DNA of 64,000 bases from Symbiodinium natans (taxonomy: Eukaryota > Sar > Dinophyceae > Suessiales > Symbiodiniaceae), in contig CAJNDS010002240.1 of assembly GCA_905221605.1 (NCBI GenBank), positions 209,501-273,500 of the forward strand. The letters run 5' to 3'. Positions 12,201 to 20,759 of the stretch are shown in pieces. Position 1 is the first letter of the stretch, and every line of letters begins with the position of its first letter. Below the pieces are notes generated by a model. That model was not told the origin of the DNA, did not search any database, and was given only the letters and a program-made list of their open reading frames with translations. The position numbers were made by a program, and so were the translations under genes.

Positions 12201-12767
12201 CGACTCCCTAACAGCACAGTCGTATGAGCACAGTCGGATGGTCTGCAGTGCGTGTCCTTACAACCACACCGTCTGACCCGAACAGGCTTCATCTAGCCAG
12301 GACTTGGTGTCTTTTGGTAGGGGCCTTTGAGGAGCTCTCATATTCCCCGTGTATACGCCACGCATACAACCCAAGGGCCCACAATTTCAGAACCCTTTCA
12401 CTTTAACCAAGGCAAGGGACCATCATTGAGGGACCATGGAACTACCGTTAGGCAAAGGATGCACTTCAGAACCCTTGATTTTTATAACTTTAACCAAGGT
12501 AAGGGACCATCATTAAGGGACCATGGAACTGCCGTTAGGTAAAGGATGCACTCGTTGCCTTGCAGGTTTCCAATCATGCGGGGAGCCTGTTTGTTCTGGG
12601 GTTCAGCATTTTCGGTTCCATTGGCCATTCCCAGGCAGGGAGAAGGGTCTAAAGCTGACCCTAGAGATAGCCCTTCCCCCCCCCCCCCCCCCGGGGCCAA
12701 AAACAAGAAGCGAAAGAAATCACAGTATACCAGAGTTAAACATAGCCGCAAAAAACACACTAATATG

Positions 12768-12807
<40 letters not shown>

Positions 12808-13709
12808 AACATAATCTCTCTCTATACATATATATATATATATATATTATCACCATGCGTTAGCGCATGGGTACGGACACTTAGAGCTCTTGGCATGCCC
12901 GCATGAAGATGGTAGCTCCGTGTGCTGAAAGCAGGGGGTTTGGGTTGTTTTCATGAGAACTGGGTTGGGGTTAATCATAGGGTTTAGGGTTTAGGGTTTA
13001 GGGTTTAAATTTTCGGGTTTAGTAATTTAGGGTTTCGGGTTGTTTAGGGGATCCGTTAAATTCGGTTCTCCCAAATTGAGGTGCCACAATTGGACGGCGG
13101 AACTGTGGTTGTTTCTCTCGTACGCTTTGGCTTTCAGGCTCCTCACCTACAGAACCCCCGCCCCCCCCCCCCCCCCCCTCCCCAAAAAACAAAAATAAAA
13201 AAACAGGTTTGTTGAAAGACCCCCCACCCAAAAACAAATGAAACAAAACCTACCAATTTCTTGCAGGATTGAAAAAAACTTCAAGAATTCTGCAGCAGGT
13301 TTTTTGGGGGCATTCGATTGGCCCTGTGCCCTGAGTTTGGCCTTCTGTGCCTCTAAACCCTAAACCCTGAACCTTAAACCCTTTAAACCCTAAACCTCAG
13401 GCGATGGCCCAGCAGACGCCTCATTACTTCTTCCTCCAGAACCCGGATGGCCGCTTGCCTCCAAAGAATCTGCGTCAAGGCTCAGAGAACTTCGGTTTAG
13501 GGTTTAGTATTTGGGGTTTAGGGTTCAGGGTTTAGGGTTTAGGGTCTAGGGTCTAGGGTTTAGGGTTTAGGGTTTAGGGTAACCAAAATGATGTTCAGGA
13601 CAACTCACCTCTTCGGGTACCACAGGCTCGAGGGTGAAACTGACAAACAGCTTAGTTTCGAACCCCTAGCCGCAGAGACTCCCACGAAAAGGCAAACCGC
13701 AAATGTCTA
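6237..13709 (+). CDS. Multi-exon plus-strand gene or genes, product unrecognised
   Basis: Exon-like islands with AG on the left and GT, GC or GA on the right lie at 6237-6322, 6464-6571, 6955-7031, 7050-7135, 7189-7267, 8355-8434, 8595-8667, 9041-9101, 9607-9670, 9847-9880, 10422-10526, 11019-11090, 11342-11392, 11656-11698, 11894-11965, 12566-12646, 13267-13298 and 13401-13494. Reading phase fits between several neighbours (6322/6464, 7135/7189, 8434/8595, 9101/9607, 11698/11894/12566, 13298/13401). Peptides include VQIVRSFTGEPFK, SPELASRVVGVNIGDIGQC, FDSDPRELSDALLAIATFCC, LPDEALVELQPQLRALW, AKFLGCQEQDHEPTFFK and TPHYFFLQNPDGRLPPKNL. A terminal exon would stop at 13673 or 13709, depending on phase. 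Most introns carry TTTAGGG at the donor side and CCCTAAA before the acceptor. No family is recognised; exon choice is provisional. Confidence 0.4.
6345..6455. repeat. 17-bp telomere-derived minisatellite
   Basis: The unit TCCTAAACCCTAATCCC, with small variations, is repeated about five times between two candidate exons. Confidence 0.75.
6464..6571 (+). CDS. Candidate exon, 36 codons, phase 0
   Basis: Preceded by CCTAAACCTCAG and followed by GAAGCATTTTC, a GA donor of the kind reported in dinoflagellates. It encodes MSPELASRVVGVNIGDIGQC and then AMPGNPSPLNPDK. The hydrophobic/polar pattern looks like a folded protein. A family-G foldback element begins 8 bp downstream. Confidence 0.45.
6579..6704. 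mobile_element. MITE-like foldback element, family G copy 1
   Basis: Terminal inverted repeats: CTACTATTTGTTTAAGGACC plus poly-C on the left, and GGTTCTTAAGCAAATAGTAG on the right. A second full copy is at 50648-50808 and right-end fragments are at 9977-10008 and 14988-15010. Confidence 0.75.
7050..7135 (+). CDS. Candidate exon, ends phase 2
   Basis: Acceptor ATCGGGCCAG and donor AAG|GCCTAAACCC (GC type). It encodes AAVPLQAEQQLEKPMPVKGM. The C-rich telomere block starts directly at the donor. The next island, 7189-7267, opens in the phase this exon requires. Confidence 0.4.
7268..7320. repeat. TTTAGGG block at an exon border
   Basis: The first unit starts immediately after CACGAGG, so a donor would read GAGG|GTTTAGG. 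Confidence 0.85.
7323..7960 (+). other. Mostly unique stretch with weak exon candidates
   Basis: Frame-open islands lie at 7331-7460, 7641-7689 (FHLHVPTLIDRSGHRD) and 7879-7957 (SKLELTTDRISQEGFLLDGQ). CCCTAAA units lie at 7782-7870. The 7879 island is interrupted by the family-H foldback element that starts at 7961. Confidence 0.3.
7961..8153. mobile_element. Foldback element, family H, with ~45-bp terminal inverted repeats
   Basis: The left end (CCCTAAGGGTCCATGTACC...TGGGCC) matches the reverse complement of the right end (GGCCCAAGTA...GGTGCATGGACCCTTAGGG) over about 45 bp with few mismatches. The interior contains a short CCCTAAA run. The flanks GGCCAAGACTTT and TTGCAGGGCAAC look like coding island. 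Confidence 0.7.
8200..8308. repeat. TTTAGGG block
   Basis: About 15 perfect TTTAGGG units, then an abrupt change to CATCCTAAACC, the opposite orientation. Confidence 0.9.
8595..8667 (+). CDS. Candidate exon between CCCTAAA and TTTAGGG blocks
   Basis: Acceptor CTGCGAG|G and canonical donor CCTCAG|GTGGAA. It encodes FDSDPRELSDALLAIATFCC and RGPQ, entering in phase 2 as the 8355-8434 exon (donor GTAG|GTACGG) requires. The opposite strand is also open here (VPPEAPGNRKLQWPAGHR), a reminder that GC-rich islands are ambiguous. Confidence 0.45.
8683..9590. other. Alternating telomere-like blocks with small islands
   Basis: TTTAGGG blocks lie at 8683-8765 and 8968-9030, and CCCTAAA at 9474-9590, with a unique stretch at 9150-9420. 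Island 9041-9101 is exon-like (PTATVAIRSRAKKHC) and has GTTTAGG directly at its right end. Confidence 0.5.
10268..10345. repeat. TTTAGGG block drifting into TTTGGGG
   Basis: The block begins as TTTAGGG and ends in about six consecutive TTTGGGG units. Confidence 0.85.
10820..11010. repeat. C-rich telomere-like block with CCCTAGA and CCCTGAA variants
   Basis: About 190 bp of CCCTAAA mixed with CCCTAGA, CCCTGAA and CTCTAAA variants. The exon-like island 11019-11090 follows. Confidence 0.85.
11342..11392 (+). CDS. Candidate 17-codon exon
   Basis: Acceptor GTAAGCAG|GC and donor TTTAAG|GTTCCC enclose exactly 17 codons reading AKFLGCQEQDHEPTFFK in phase 0. Both splice-site contexts are good. Confidence 0.4.
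11496..11590. repeat. CCCTAAA block
   Basis: About 13 perfect units. TTTAGGG resumes at 11740 beyond a unique island. Confidence 0.9.
11894..11965 (+). CDS. Candidate exon, phase 1 to phase 1
   Basis: Acceptor CTCCCGCAG and donor ACGG|GTAAACC. It encodes LSKLRRVTQTCESLLRHGDL and VWT, in the phase set by the preceding 11656-11698 island. Here the downstream block is CCCTAAA, so the C-island-G pattern is not universal. Confidence 0.45.
12388..12545. repeat. Two tandem copies of a family-E segment
   Basis: The ~80-bp segment TTCAGAACCCTT...GGACCATGGAACT(A/G)CCGTTAGG is duplicated (12388-12462 and 12466-12545). Related foldback sequence is at 35555-35705, with fragments at 5014 and 56474. Confidence 0.7.
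12566..12646 (+). CDS. Candidate exon with good acceptor
   Basis: Acceptor GTTGCCTTGCAG|G. It encodes FQSCGEPVCSGVQHFRFHW and PFPGRE, in the phase left by the 11894-11965 exon. The donor is GG|GTCTAAAG. Confidence 0.45.
12766..12848. repeat. CA/TA microsatellite cluster
   Basis: (CA)n passes into (TA)n, then a CTCTCT interval, then (TA)n again. The ORFs across it (HTHTHTYIYIYI) are artefacts. Confidence 0.9.
13401..13494 (+). CDS. Candidate exon, 31 codons
   Basis: The acceptor sits at the end of a CCCTAAA block (CTAAACCTCAG|GCGATGG) and the donor is the first TTTAGGG unit (AACTTCG|GTTTAGG). It encodes AMAQQTPHYFFLQNPDGRLP and PKNLRQGSENF in phase 0, as the 13267-13298 exon (TTTCTTGCAG ... 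CAGCAG|GT) leaves it. This is the clearest example of the C-block, exon, G-block arrangement. Confidence 0.5.
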
Positions 13710-14856
13710 AAACCCTGTAGGCTCCACAAGCCTGATTAGGGTTTAGGGTTTAGGGTTCAGGGTTCAGGGTTCAGGGTTCAGGGTTCAGGGTTTTAGGGTT
13801 CAGGGTTCAGGGTTTAGGTCTACACTGCAAGCCTACGCAACCTACAAAGCCTGCATCTAAGGCTTTACTTTATTTAAAGAACACCCCAAGCCCTGAACCC
13901 CTAGAGCCTACAAGCCCCACTTGCTACATGCCCTGACGGGTTGACACTGCAGGAACGCGCACCCAGCACTACGGCATTCCCCCGGCGGAATATGCGCAGG
14001 CAAGGCTCCCTCTAGACCAGATCGCTGTTCGGCACTACAGGGTGTTTTGTGGGGGTTGTTTGACTTGAAGCAAGACATCAAAAAATAAAAAAAGTGTTTA
14101 GGCTCATCACCATAGATGTCGGGTTCGAACATCTCAATGAGATTTGGGGTCAGAGCCAAAAAGCCGGGGTTCAGGCCTGATTGCGAGGTTTAGCGTTGTG
14201 TTGGGCAAGCAAGAGCTGAACTCAAAGCCCTCGTAAGGGGGCTGAAATGCATGAGACACTGGATTTTGTTGCGGACCCCCACTGAAGAACTAGCCGACAA
14301 AGGTTGGTTGGCAACGCAAGGGTTCGGGATTTAAGGTGTAGGAGGTTAGGGTTAAGGGTTCAGGGTTCAGGATTCAAGGTTCAGGGTTCAGGGTTCAGGG
14401 TTTAGGGTTTAGGGTTTAGGGTTTAGGGTTTAGGGTTTAGGGTTTAGGGTTTAGCTTGGTAGGACCTTGGGCCTTGGGATATTTTATTTTTCCCTTGTTG
14501 GGTTTGAGAGGCTTATATGTGTATATTTTTTCAAGAAGTTTTAAGGGTTATCCCAGCGTGCATGAGCAGAGTTCATTGAGCCTTCAAGTAATTAAGCCCT
14601 AAACCCTAAACCCTCGACCCTAGAACCTGGAGCTGTAGAGCCAGTCTATAGGTGAAAGGAAGCCCCCAACTGCATGCTTTTGACAACATGCTTCAAAACA
14701 CAGTCTAGCTATTCTGAGCCAGACAAATTGGTCCATTTAGTAAATTTAATAATATTCTCAACATAGCACAACTAAGATAGTTAAAATACTGACATGGGGC
14801 TCTCTGGAGATACAACTCTGGGATTCAGGAGGTACTCCGCCATTTTGAATGCTTAG
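13710..14856. other. TTCAGGG/TTTAGGG blocks and unique spacer
   Basis: TTCAGGG variant units lie at 13755-13815 and telomere-like units at 14345-14455. Island 14111-14176 is open on minus (LTPNLIEMFEPDIYG) and also on plus (MSGSNISMRFG), so no strand is assigned. The rest has no convincing coding signal. Confidence 0.4.
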
Positions 14857-15268
14857 GGGAAAAAGGTTCATTAGAGGATGCAGGCTCCTCCACTCCATCC
14901 TCCGTGGGGCCTTAGAAGTGCCTACTTTATGAACTACTCTTTGCTTAAGAAAGGGGCAGTAGAGCGATGATTCTCATACATGCCTTTGGGGGTTCTTAAG
15001 CAAATCGTAGTTAAGGGTACAAGGAGGGGCCCCCTTACTATACTAACTATAGTTAAGGCCTTACAACCTAAGTTAGGATCCTTATAACCCAATTTAGGGC
15101 TTTTATAACTCTGCTTCTAACTAGGGGGGCCCTTCCTTGTACCCTAAACCCTAAACCCTAAACCCTCCAATTCTTCCCTCTGCACTCGTGCAGATCGACT
15201 CCGCACCCATGTCCATGGGGCAGCCGGCGTCGGCAATGCCCACGGCCTACGGCGGGCAGCTCGCCCTC
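14857..15268 (+). CDS. Last plus-strand exon-like islands before the satellites
   Basis: Two islands. 14857-14903, after AATGCTTAG, reads EKGSLEDAGSSTPSS up to a GT donor. 15194-15268, between CTCGTGCAG and GTTTATATA, is exactly 25 codons reading IDSAPMSMGQPASAMPTAY and GGQLAL. A (TA)n run begins right at the second donor and the satellite wall follows. A family-I foldback lies between them. Product unknown. Confidence 0.4.
15014..15147. mobile_element. Foldback element, family I
   Basis: AGGGTACAAGGAGGGGCCCC on the left is matched by the reverse complement of GGGGCCCTTCCTTGTACCCT on the right, giving ~25-bp ends. The interior has TTATAACCCAATTTAGGGC-like repeats. Confidence 0.65.
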
Positions 15269-17075
15269 GTTTATATATATATATATATGTGAGAGAGCCC
15301 TTTCGGGTCTATTTTGCGTATCCTCTTGCTTGCCTTCTATTTAATTAATTTAATTAATTTAATTAATTTAGTTAATTTAATTAATTTAATTAATTTGATT
15401 AATTTAATTAATTTAATTAATTGAATTAATAGAAATCAACAAATTTCTTTTGCGAATTCAATTAATTTAATATTCAATTAATTGGATTAATTGAATTAAT
15501 TGAATTCGAAAAACCTCTTTCGCTAATTCAATTAATTCAATTAATTCAATTAATTGGATTAATTGAATTAATTGAATTCGAAAAGCATCTTTCGCTAATT
15601 CAATTAATTCAATTAATTCAATTATCTGTTTTTTTTTTTTTAAAACAAAGATTTTCCCTCTATTGAATTAATTCAATTAATTCAATTAATTCAATTAATT
15701 CAATTAATTCAATTAATTGGATTAATTGAATTAATTGAATTCGAAAAGCATCTTTCGCTAATTCAATTAATTCAATTAATTCAATTAATTTGATTAATTG
15801 AATTAATTGAATTCGAAAAGCATCTTTCGCTAATTCAATTAATTCAATTAATTCAATTAATTGAATTAATTGAATTAATTGAATTAATTGAAATAATTGA
15901 ATTAATTGAATTAATTGAATTAATTGAATTAATTCAATACGCGGGAAATCCGGATTTCGATTAGGGAACCCCACATAATTGAATTAATTGAATTAATTGA
16001 ATTCGAAAAACCTCTTTCGCTAATTCAATTAATTCAATTAATTGGATTAATTGGATTAATTGAATTAATTGAATTCGAAAAGCATCTTTCGCTAATTCAA
16101 TTAATTCAATTAATTCAATTATCTGTGTTTTTTAAAAAACAAAGATTTTCCCTCTATTGAATTAATTCAATTAATTCAATTAATTCAATTAATTCAATTA
16201 ATTCAATTAATTCAATTAATTGGATTAATTGGATTAATTGAATTAATTGAATTCGAAAAGCATCTTTCGCTAATTCAATTAATTCAATTAATTCAATTAA
16301 TTGGATTAATTGAATTAATTGAATTCGAAAAGCATCTTTCGCTAATTCAATTAATTCAATTAATTCAATTAATTGAATTAATTGAATTAATTGAATTAAT
16401 TGAATTAATTGAATTAATTGAATTAATTCAATACGCGGGAAATCCGGATTTCGATTAGGGAACCCCACATAATTGAATTAATTGAATTAATTGAATTCGA
16501 AAAACCTCTTTCGCTAATTCAATTAATTCAATTAATTCAATTAATTGGATTAATTGAATTAATTGAATTCGTAAGGCATCTTTCGCTAATTCAATTAATT
16601 TAATTAATTCAATTATCTGTTTTTTTTTAACAAAGATTTTCCCTCTATTGAATTAATTCAATTAATTCAATTAATTCAATCAATAATTCAATTAATTCAA
16701 TTAATTGGATTAATTGAATTAATTGAATTCGAAAAGCATCTTTCGCTAATTCAATTCAATTAATTCAATTAATTGGATTAATTGAATTAATTGAATTCGA
16801 AAAGCATCTTTCGCTAATTCAATTAATTCAATTAATTGAATTAATTGAATTAATTGAATTAATTGAATTAATTGAATTAATTGAATTAATTGAATTAATT
16901 CAATACGCGGGAAATCCGGATCTCGATTAGGGAACCCCACATAATTGAATTAATTGAATTAATTGAATTAATTGAATTCGAAAAACCTCTTTCGCTAATT
17001 CAATTAATTCAATTAATTCAATTAATTGGATTAATTGAATTAATCGAATTAGTTAGATTAATTAAATTAATTAAA
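15269..17075. repeat. AATTAATTC satellite with ~493-bp higher-order repeat
   Basis: It is made of AATTAATTCAATT/AATTGAATTAATTG 9-mers punctuated by CGAAAAGCATCTTTCGCTAA. Landmarks such as ATTTTCCCTC recur at 15651, 16145 and 16636 (494 and 491 bp), and TACGCGGGAAATCCGGAT recurs once per unit, so there are three higher-order units plus edges. The three minus-strand ORFs beginning MGFPNR(N/D)PDFPRIELIQ are repeat translations. Confidence 0.9.
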
Positions 17076-17090
17076 GTGTCCATAATCTGA

Positions 17091-17463
17091 GTTATCATAA
17101 TTATGATAACTTTAGGTTCCCAAACCTGAGTTATCATGATTATGATAACTTTAGGTTCCCAAACCTGAGTCATCATAATTATGATAGCTTTAAGGTCCCC
17201 AGTCTGAGTTATCATGATTATGATAACCTTAGGTTCCCAAGCCTGAGTTATCATAATTATGATAACTTTAGGTTCCCAAACCTGAGTTATCATAATTATG
17301 ATAACCTTAGGTTCCCAAACCTGAGTTATCATAATTATGATAACTTTAGGTTCCCAAACCTGAGTTATCATAATTATGATAACTTTAGAGTCACCAACTG
17401 GAGTTATCATAATTATGATAACTCCTTAGGGTCCCACCCCTGAGTTATCATAATTATGATAAC
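17091..17463. repeat. Ten-copy 39-bp palindrome array
   Basis: The perfect 20-bp palindrome GTTATCATAATTATGATAAC, with a few variants, starts at 17091, 17130, 17169, 17208, 17247, 17286, 17325, 17364, 17403 and 17444. The period is 39 bp nine times over, except for one 41-bp step at the end. The linker is TTTAGGTTCCCAAACCTGA. The 130-codon minus ORF exists only because 39 is divisible by 3. Confidence 0.95.
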
Positions 17464-17599
17464 TTTTAATTCGCAGCTTCACCTTAAGAGAGAGGCGCGC
17501 GAATAGGGGGGTGTAATATCAAGCGATTGTGTGCTACAATATGGAGTAGAGGAAGTGTGCAGGTAGGTGTGCGGGACGATGAAATAAGACTAGTGAGTA

Positions 17600-19640
17600 G
17601 AATGATGAAGCGTTGAGCTCCGAAATCTTAAGGACCATGGCTTGTGATTTGAATCCTTGCAGCAAAAAAAGAGCTTAAAAACTTAAGGACCAAAGCTTGC
17701 GGTTTAACTATTCTGGGCAAAAACTGGACCCCAAATCATAGGGACCAGGGCTTGCGATTTGACCTTTTGGAGCAAAAACTGGGCCCAAAATCTTAGGGAC
17801 CAGGGCTTGCGATGCTACTCTTTGGAGTAAAAAACTCGCCCAAAATCTTCAGGACCAGGGCTTGCGATTTGACTCTTTGGAGCAAAAACTGTGCCCCAAA
17901 TCTTAGGGACCAGGGCTCGATTTGGCCAAATTTTGCCGGGCAGCCTGCGGGCAAAGTTTGGCCAAATCGGGCTGCTCTTCGTATGCCATGAGAAATGCGC
18001 GGCTCGATTTGGCCAAATTTTGCCCGGAGGCTGCCCGGCAAAATTTGGCCAAATCGAGCCGCGCATTTCTCAGCACGTACGACGAGCAGCCCGACTTGGC
18101 CAAATTTTGCCCGCAGACTTCCCGGCAAAATTTGGCCAAATCGAGCCGCGATAGTTTAAATAATTTCGGGCCTCCAGAAAGGCGCGGCTCGATTTGGCCA
18201 GATTTTGCCGGGCAGTCTGCGGGCAAAATTTGGCCAAATCGGGCTGCTCGTCGAACGCGATGAGAAATGCGCGGCTCGATTTGGCCAAAGTTTGCCGGGC
18301 AGCCTCCGGGCAAAATTTGGCCAAATCGAGCCGCGCCTTTCTGAAGGCCCGAGATTTTTAAACTATCGCGGCTCGATTTGGCCAAATTTTGCCGGGCAGC
18401 TTCCGGGCAAAATTTGGCCACTCTTTGGAGCAAAAAATGCGCCCAAAAATCTTAAGGACCAGGGCTTGCGATTTGACTCTTTGGAGCAAAAACTAGGCCC
18501 CAAATTGTTAGGGACCAGGGCTTGCGATTTAACTCTTTGGAGCAAAAATTAGACCCAAAATCTTAAGGACCAGGGCTTGCGATTTGACTCTTTGGAGCAA
18601 AAACTAGGCCCCAAATTGTTAGGGACCAGGGCTTGCGATTTAACTCTTTGGAGCAAAAATTAGACCCAAAATCTTAAGGACCAGGGCTTGCGATTTAACT
18701 CTTTGGGGCAAAACATGAACCCAAACTCTCATGGACCAGGGCTTGCGATTTGACTCTTTTAAGCAAAACATGAACCCAAACTCTCAGGGACCAGGGCTTG
18801 CGATTTGACATTTTGGAGCAAAAACTGGTCCCAAAATCTTAGGGACCAGGGCTTGCGATGCTACTTTTTGGAGCAAAAAATGCGCCCAAAATCTTAAGGA
18901 CCAGGGCTTGCGATTTGACTCTTTGGAGCAAAAACTAGGCCCCAAATTGTTAGGGACCAGGGCTTGCGATTTAACTCTTTGGAGCAAAAATTAAACCCAA
19001 AATCTTAAGGACCAGGGCTTGCGATTTAACTCTTTTGGGCAAAACATGAACCCAAACTCTCATGGACCAGGGCTTGCGATTTGACTCTTTTAAGCAAAAC
19101 ATGAACCCAAACTCTCAGGGTCCAGGGCTTGCGATTTGACATTTTGGAGCAAAAACTGGTCCCAAAATCTTAGGGACCAGGGCTTGCGATGCTACTTTTT
19201 GGAGCAAAAAGGACCAGGGCTTGCGATTTGACTCTTTGGAGCAAAAACTAGGCCCCAAATTGTTAGGGACCAGGGCTTGCGATTTAACTCTTTGGAGCAA
19301 AAATTAGACCCAAAATCTTAAGGACCAGGGCTTGCGATTTAACTCTTTTGGGCAAAACATGAACCCAAACTCTCATGGACCAGGGCTTGCGATTTGACTC
19401 TTTTAAGCAAAACATGAACCCAAACTCTCAGGGACCAGGGCTTGCGATGCTACTTTTTGGAGCAAAAAATGCGCCCAAAATCTTAAGGACCAGGGCTTGC
19501 GATTTGACTCTTTGGAGCAAAAACTAGGCCCCAAATTGTTAGGGACCAGGGCTTGCGATTTAACTCTTTGGAGCAAAAACTGGGCCCCAAATCTTAGGGA
19601 CCAGGGCTTGCGAATTGGTTTCTTTGGAGCAAAATATGAA
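17600..19640. repeat. ~55-60-bp satellite (GGACCAGGGCTTGCGAT)
   Basis: Some 30 units of GGACCAGGGCTTGCGATTTG-ACTCTTTGGAGCAAAAACT..., with sub-types (GATGCTAC..., AACATGAACCC...) that recur in a fixed order; the GATGCTACTTTTTGG type occurs at 18858, 19188 and 19447. Repeated minus ORFs (MLQRVKSQALVPNNLG) are translations of the repeat. The array is split by the palindromes at 17926-18420. Confidence 0.9.
17926..18420. repeat. Cluster of long palindromes nested in the satellite
   Basis: Six units, each built as CTCGATTTGGCCAAATTTTGC...GCAAAATTTGGCCAAATCGAG and about 63 bp long. They are separated by 20-30-bp linkers that are themselves pairwise inverted (GCGCGGCTC/GAGCCGCGC; TCGTACGTGCTGAG and similar). 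Satellite sequence resumes mid-unit on both sides. No real ORF is present. Confidence 0.9.
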
Positions 19641-20109
19641 CCCAAAATGTTAATGTTTTCTGGAACCCCACAATAAAAAAATTACCAATTTTGCTAATTT
19701 TATAGATTTTACCTTTAACGTAAAATTGAGAAAAAAAAATTGATACGAAGACGCACCATTAAGCCAAACATCACATAACCAAATAGTAAAAAACTGACTA
19801 ATTTTATCAATTTTAATGCTTTCTGGGACTCCGTAAAATCAGAATCTATGAGGTATATTAATTTATCATGTGCATCAATATTAAATTGAAAATAAAACCG
19901 GAAAATAATAATATAAGATTATATATATTTTTAGTTTATTATTGTTTCACCAATTTCATTTCAAATGATCTTTAAAAAAAAACGCAAAAAAGGAAAACGA
20001 GAAAAAAAATTAACAGTTTCACAAATGCAGAGTACATATATATATATATAATATATGTACATACAATATGAGTACAGAGTCGTAACCAGAGTATTGTTGT
20101 TTTGCTTCG
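19641..20109. other. AT-rich spacer
   Basis: AT-rich unique sequence with a (TA)n run near 20036. Bases 19741-19782 are the inverted copy of the TGCGTCTTCG repeat found at 20179-20216. No gene is seen. Confidence 0.6.
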
Positions 20110-20335
20110 TGGTGCGTCTTTGCTCTATATGTGCTTGTTTTGCTTGCTGCTATGTCTTCGCTTACTATATGCCTGTTTGGTTATGTGATGGTTTGCTTAG
20201 TGGTGCGTCTTCGATCTAGATGCGCTTGTCTTGCTTATTGGCGCGTCTTCGCTTCCTACATGTTCTATATGCTGTTGTTATACTTATTGGTGCGTCTTCG
20301 CATACTATTTGCGGTTGTCTTGCTTAGTGGTGCAT
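20110..20335. repeat. Degenerate ~58-bp repeat with TGCGTCTTCG core
   Basis: Four to five copies of TTGCTTAGTGGTGCGTCTTCG... The 90-codon plus ORF across it is Leu/Val/Tyr-rich because of the repeat and is not called as a gene. Confidence 0.7.
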
Positions 20336-20759
20336 TAAACCCTATCTTCAGCTCCTTGCAACCTCCGTTTTTGGACATGTTCAATTTTTCCTGGTTTTAC
20401 TGATGTTCACCAATAGCAAGCCTTAAAACGTTCAAACCAACACTTTAAACACTGATCCCTAAACCCGAAATCTTAAACCCTAAGCCGCCTTATAAACCCT
20501 TAGCCTGTCTTCAACTCCTTACAACCTCCGTTTTTGGACATGTCCCATCTTGGTCTGGTTTTTATTGGTTTTCGCCTATACAAAACCCAGAACTTTCAAG
20601 CCAACACTTCAAACCCTAAACCCTAGACGCCATTTTTGGACATGTCCATTTTCCCTTGTCTTTCTGATTTTCATCTATAGGTTTTAATAGTTATTTGATA
20701 ATAATAGCGTTCATACTGATATTGATAGGAACCCCACTAATTTTTAGATAGAATCATAT

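Noticed and set aside
12523-12906. 124-127-codon ORFs with HTHTHTYIYIYI tails
   Set aside because: The tails are CA/TA microsatellite; only the first part overlaps a plausible exon (12566-12646).
14100-14130. tRNA B-box (GGTTCGAA) near 14120 and GTTTCGATCC near 37681
   Set aside because: No matching A box or cloverleaf arms could be found at either site.
15660-16940. Three minus-strand ORFs starting MGFPNR(N/D)PDFPRIE
   Set aside because: They are translations of the AATTAATTC higher-order repeat; the Ile/Leu/Gln repeats follow from the 9-bp period.
17018-17410. 130-codon minus ORF with ITQVWEPKVIIIM repeats
   Set aside because: It is open only because the 39-bp palindrome repeat is a multiple of 3.
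17091-17463. CRISPR array
   Set aside because: Repeats are palindromes with identical linkers, not unique spacers, in a eukaryotic context.
17793-19645. Many ORFs over the satellite (SLRAKFGQIE, MLQRVKSQALVPNN)
   Set aside because: Both strands and several frames are open because of the tandem and palindromic repeats; there is no unique coding sequence.
20131-20403. 90-codon hydrophobic ORF resembling a membrane protein
   Set aside because: It is generated by the TGCGTCTTCG repeat; the Leu/Tyr/Val pattern repeats with the unit.
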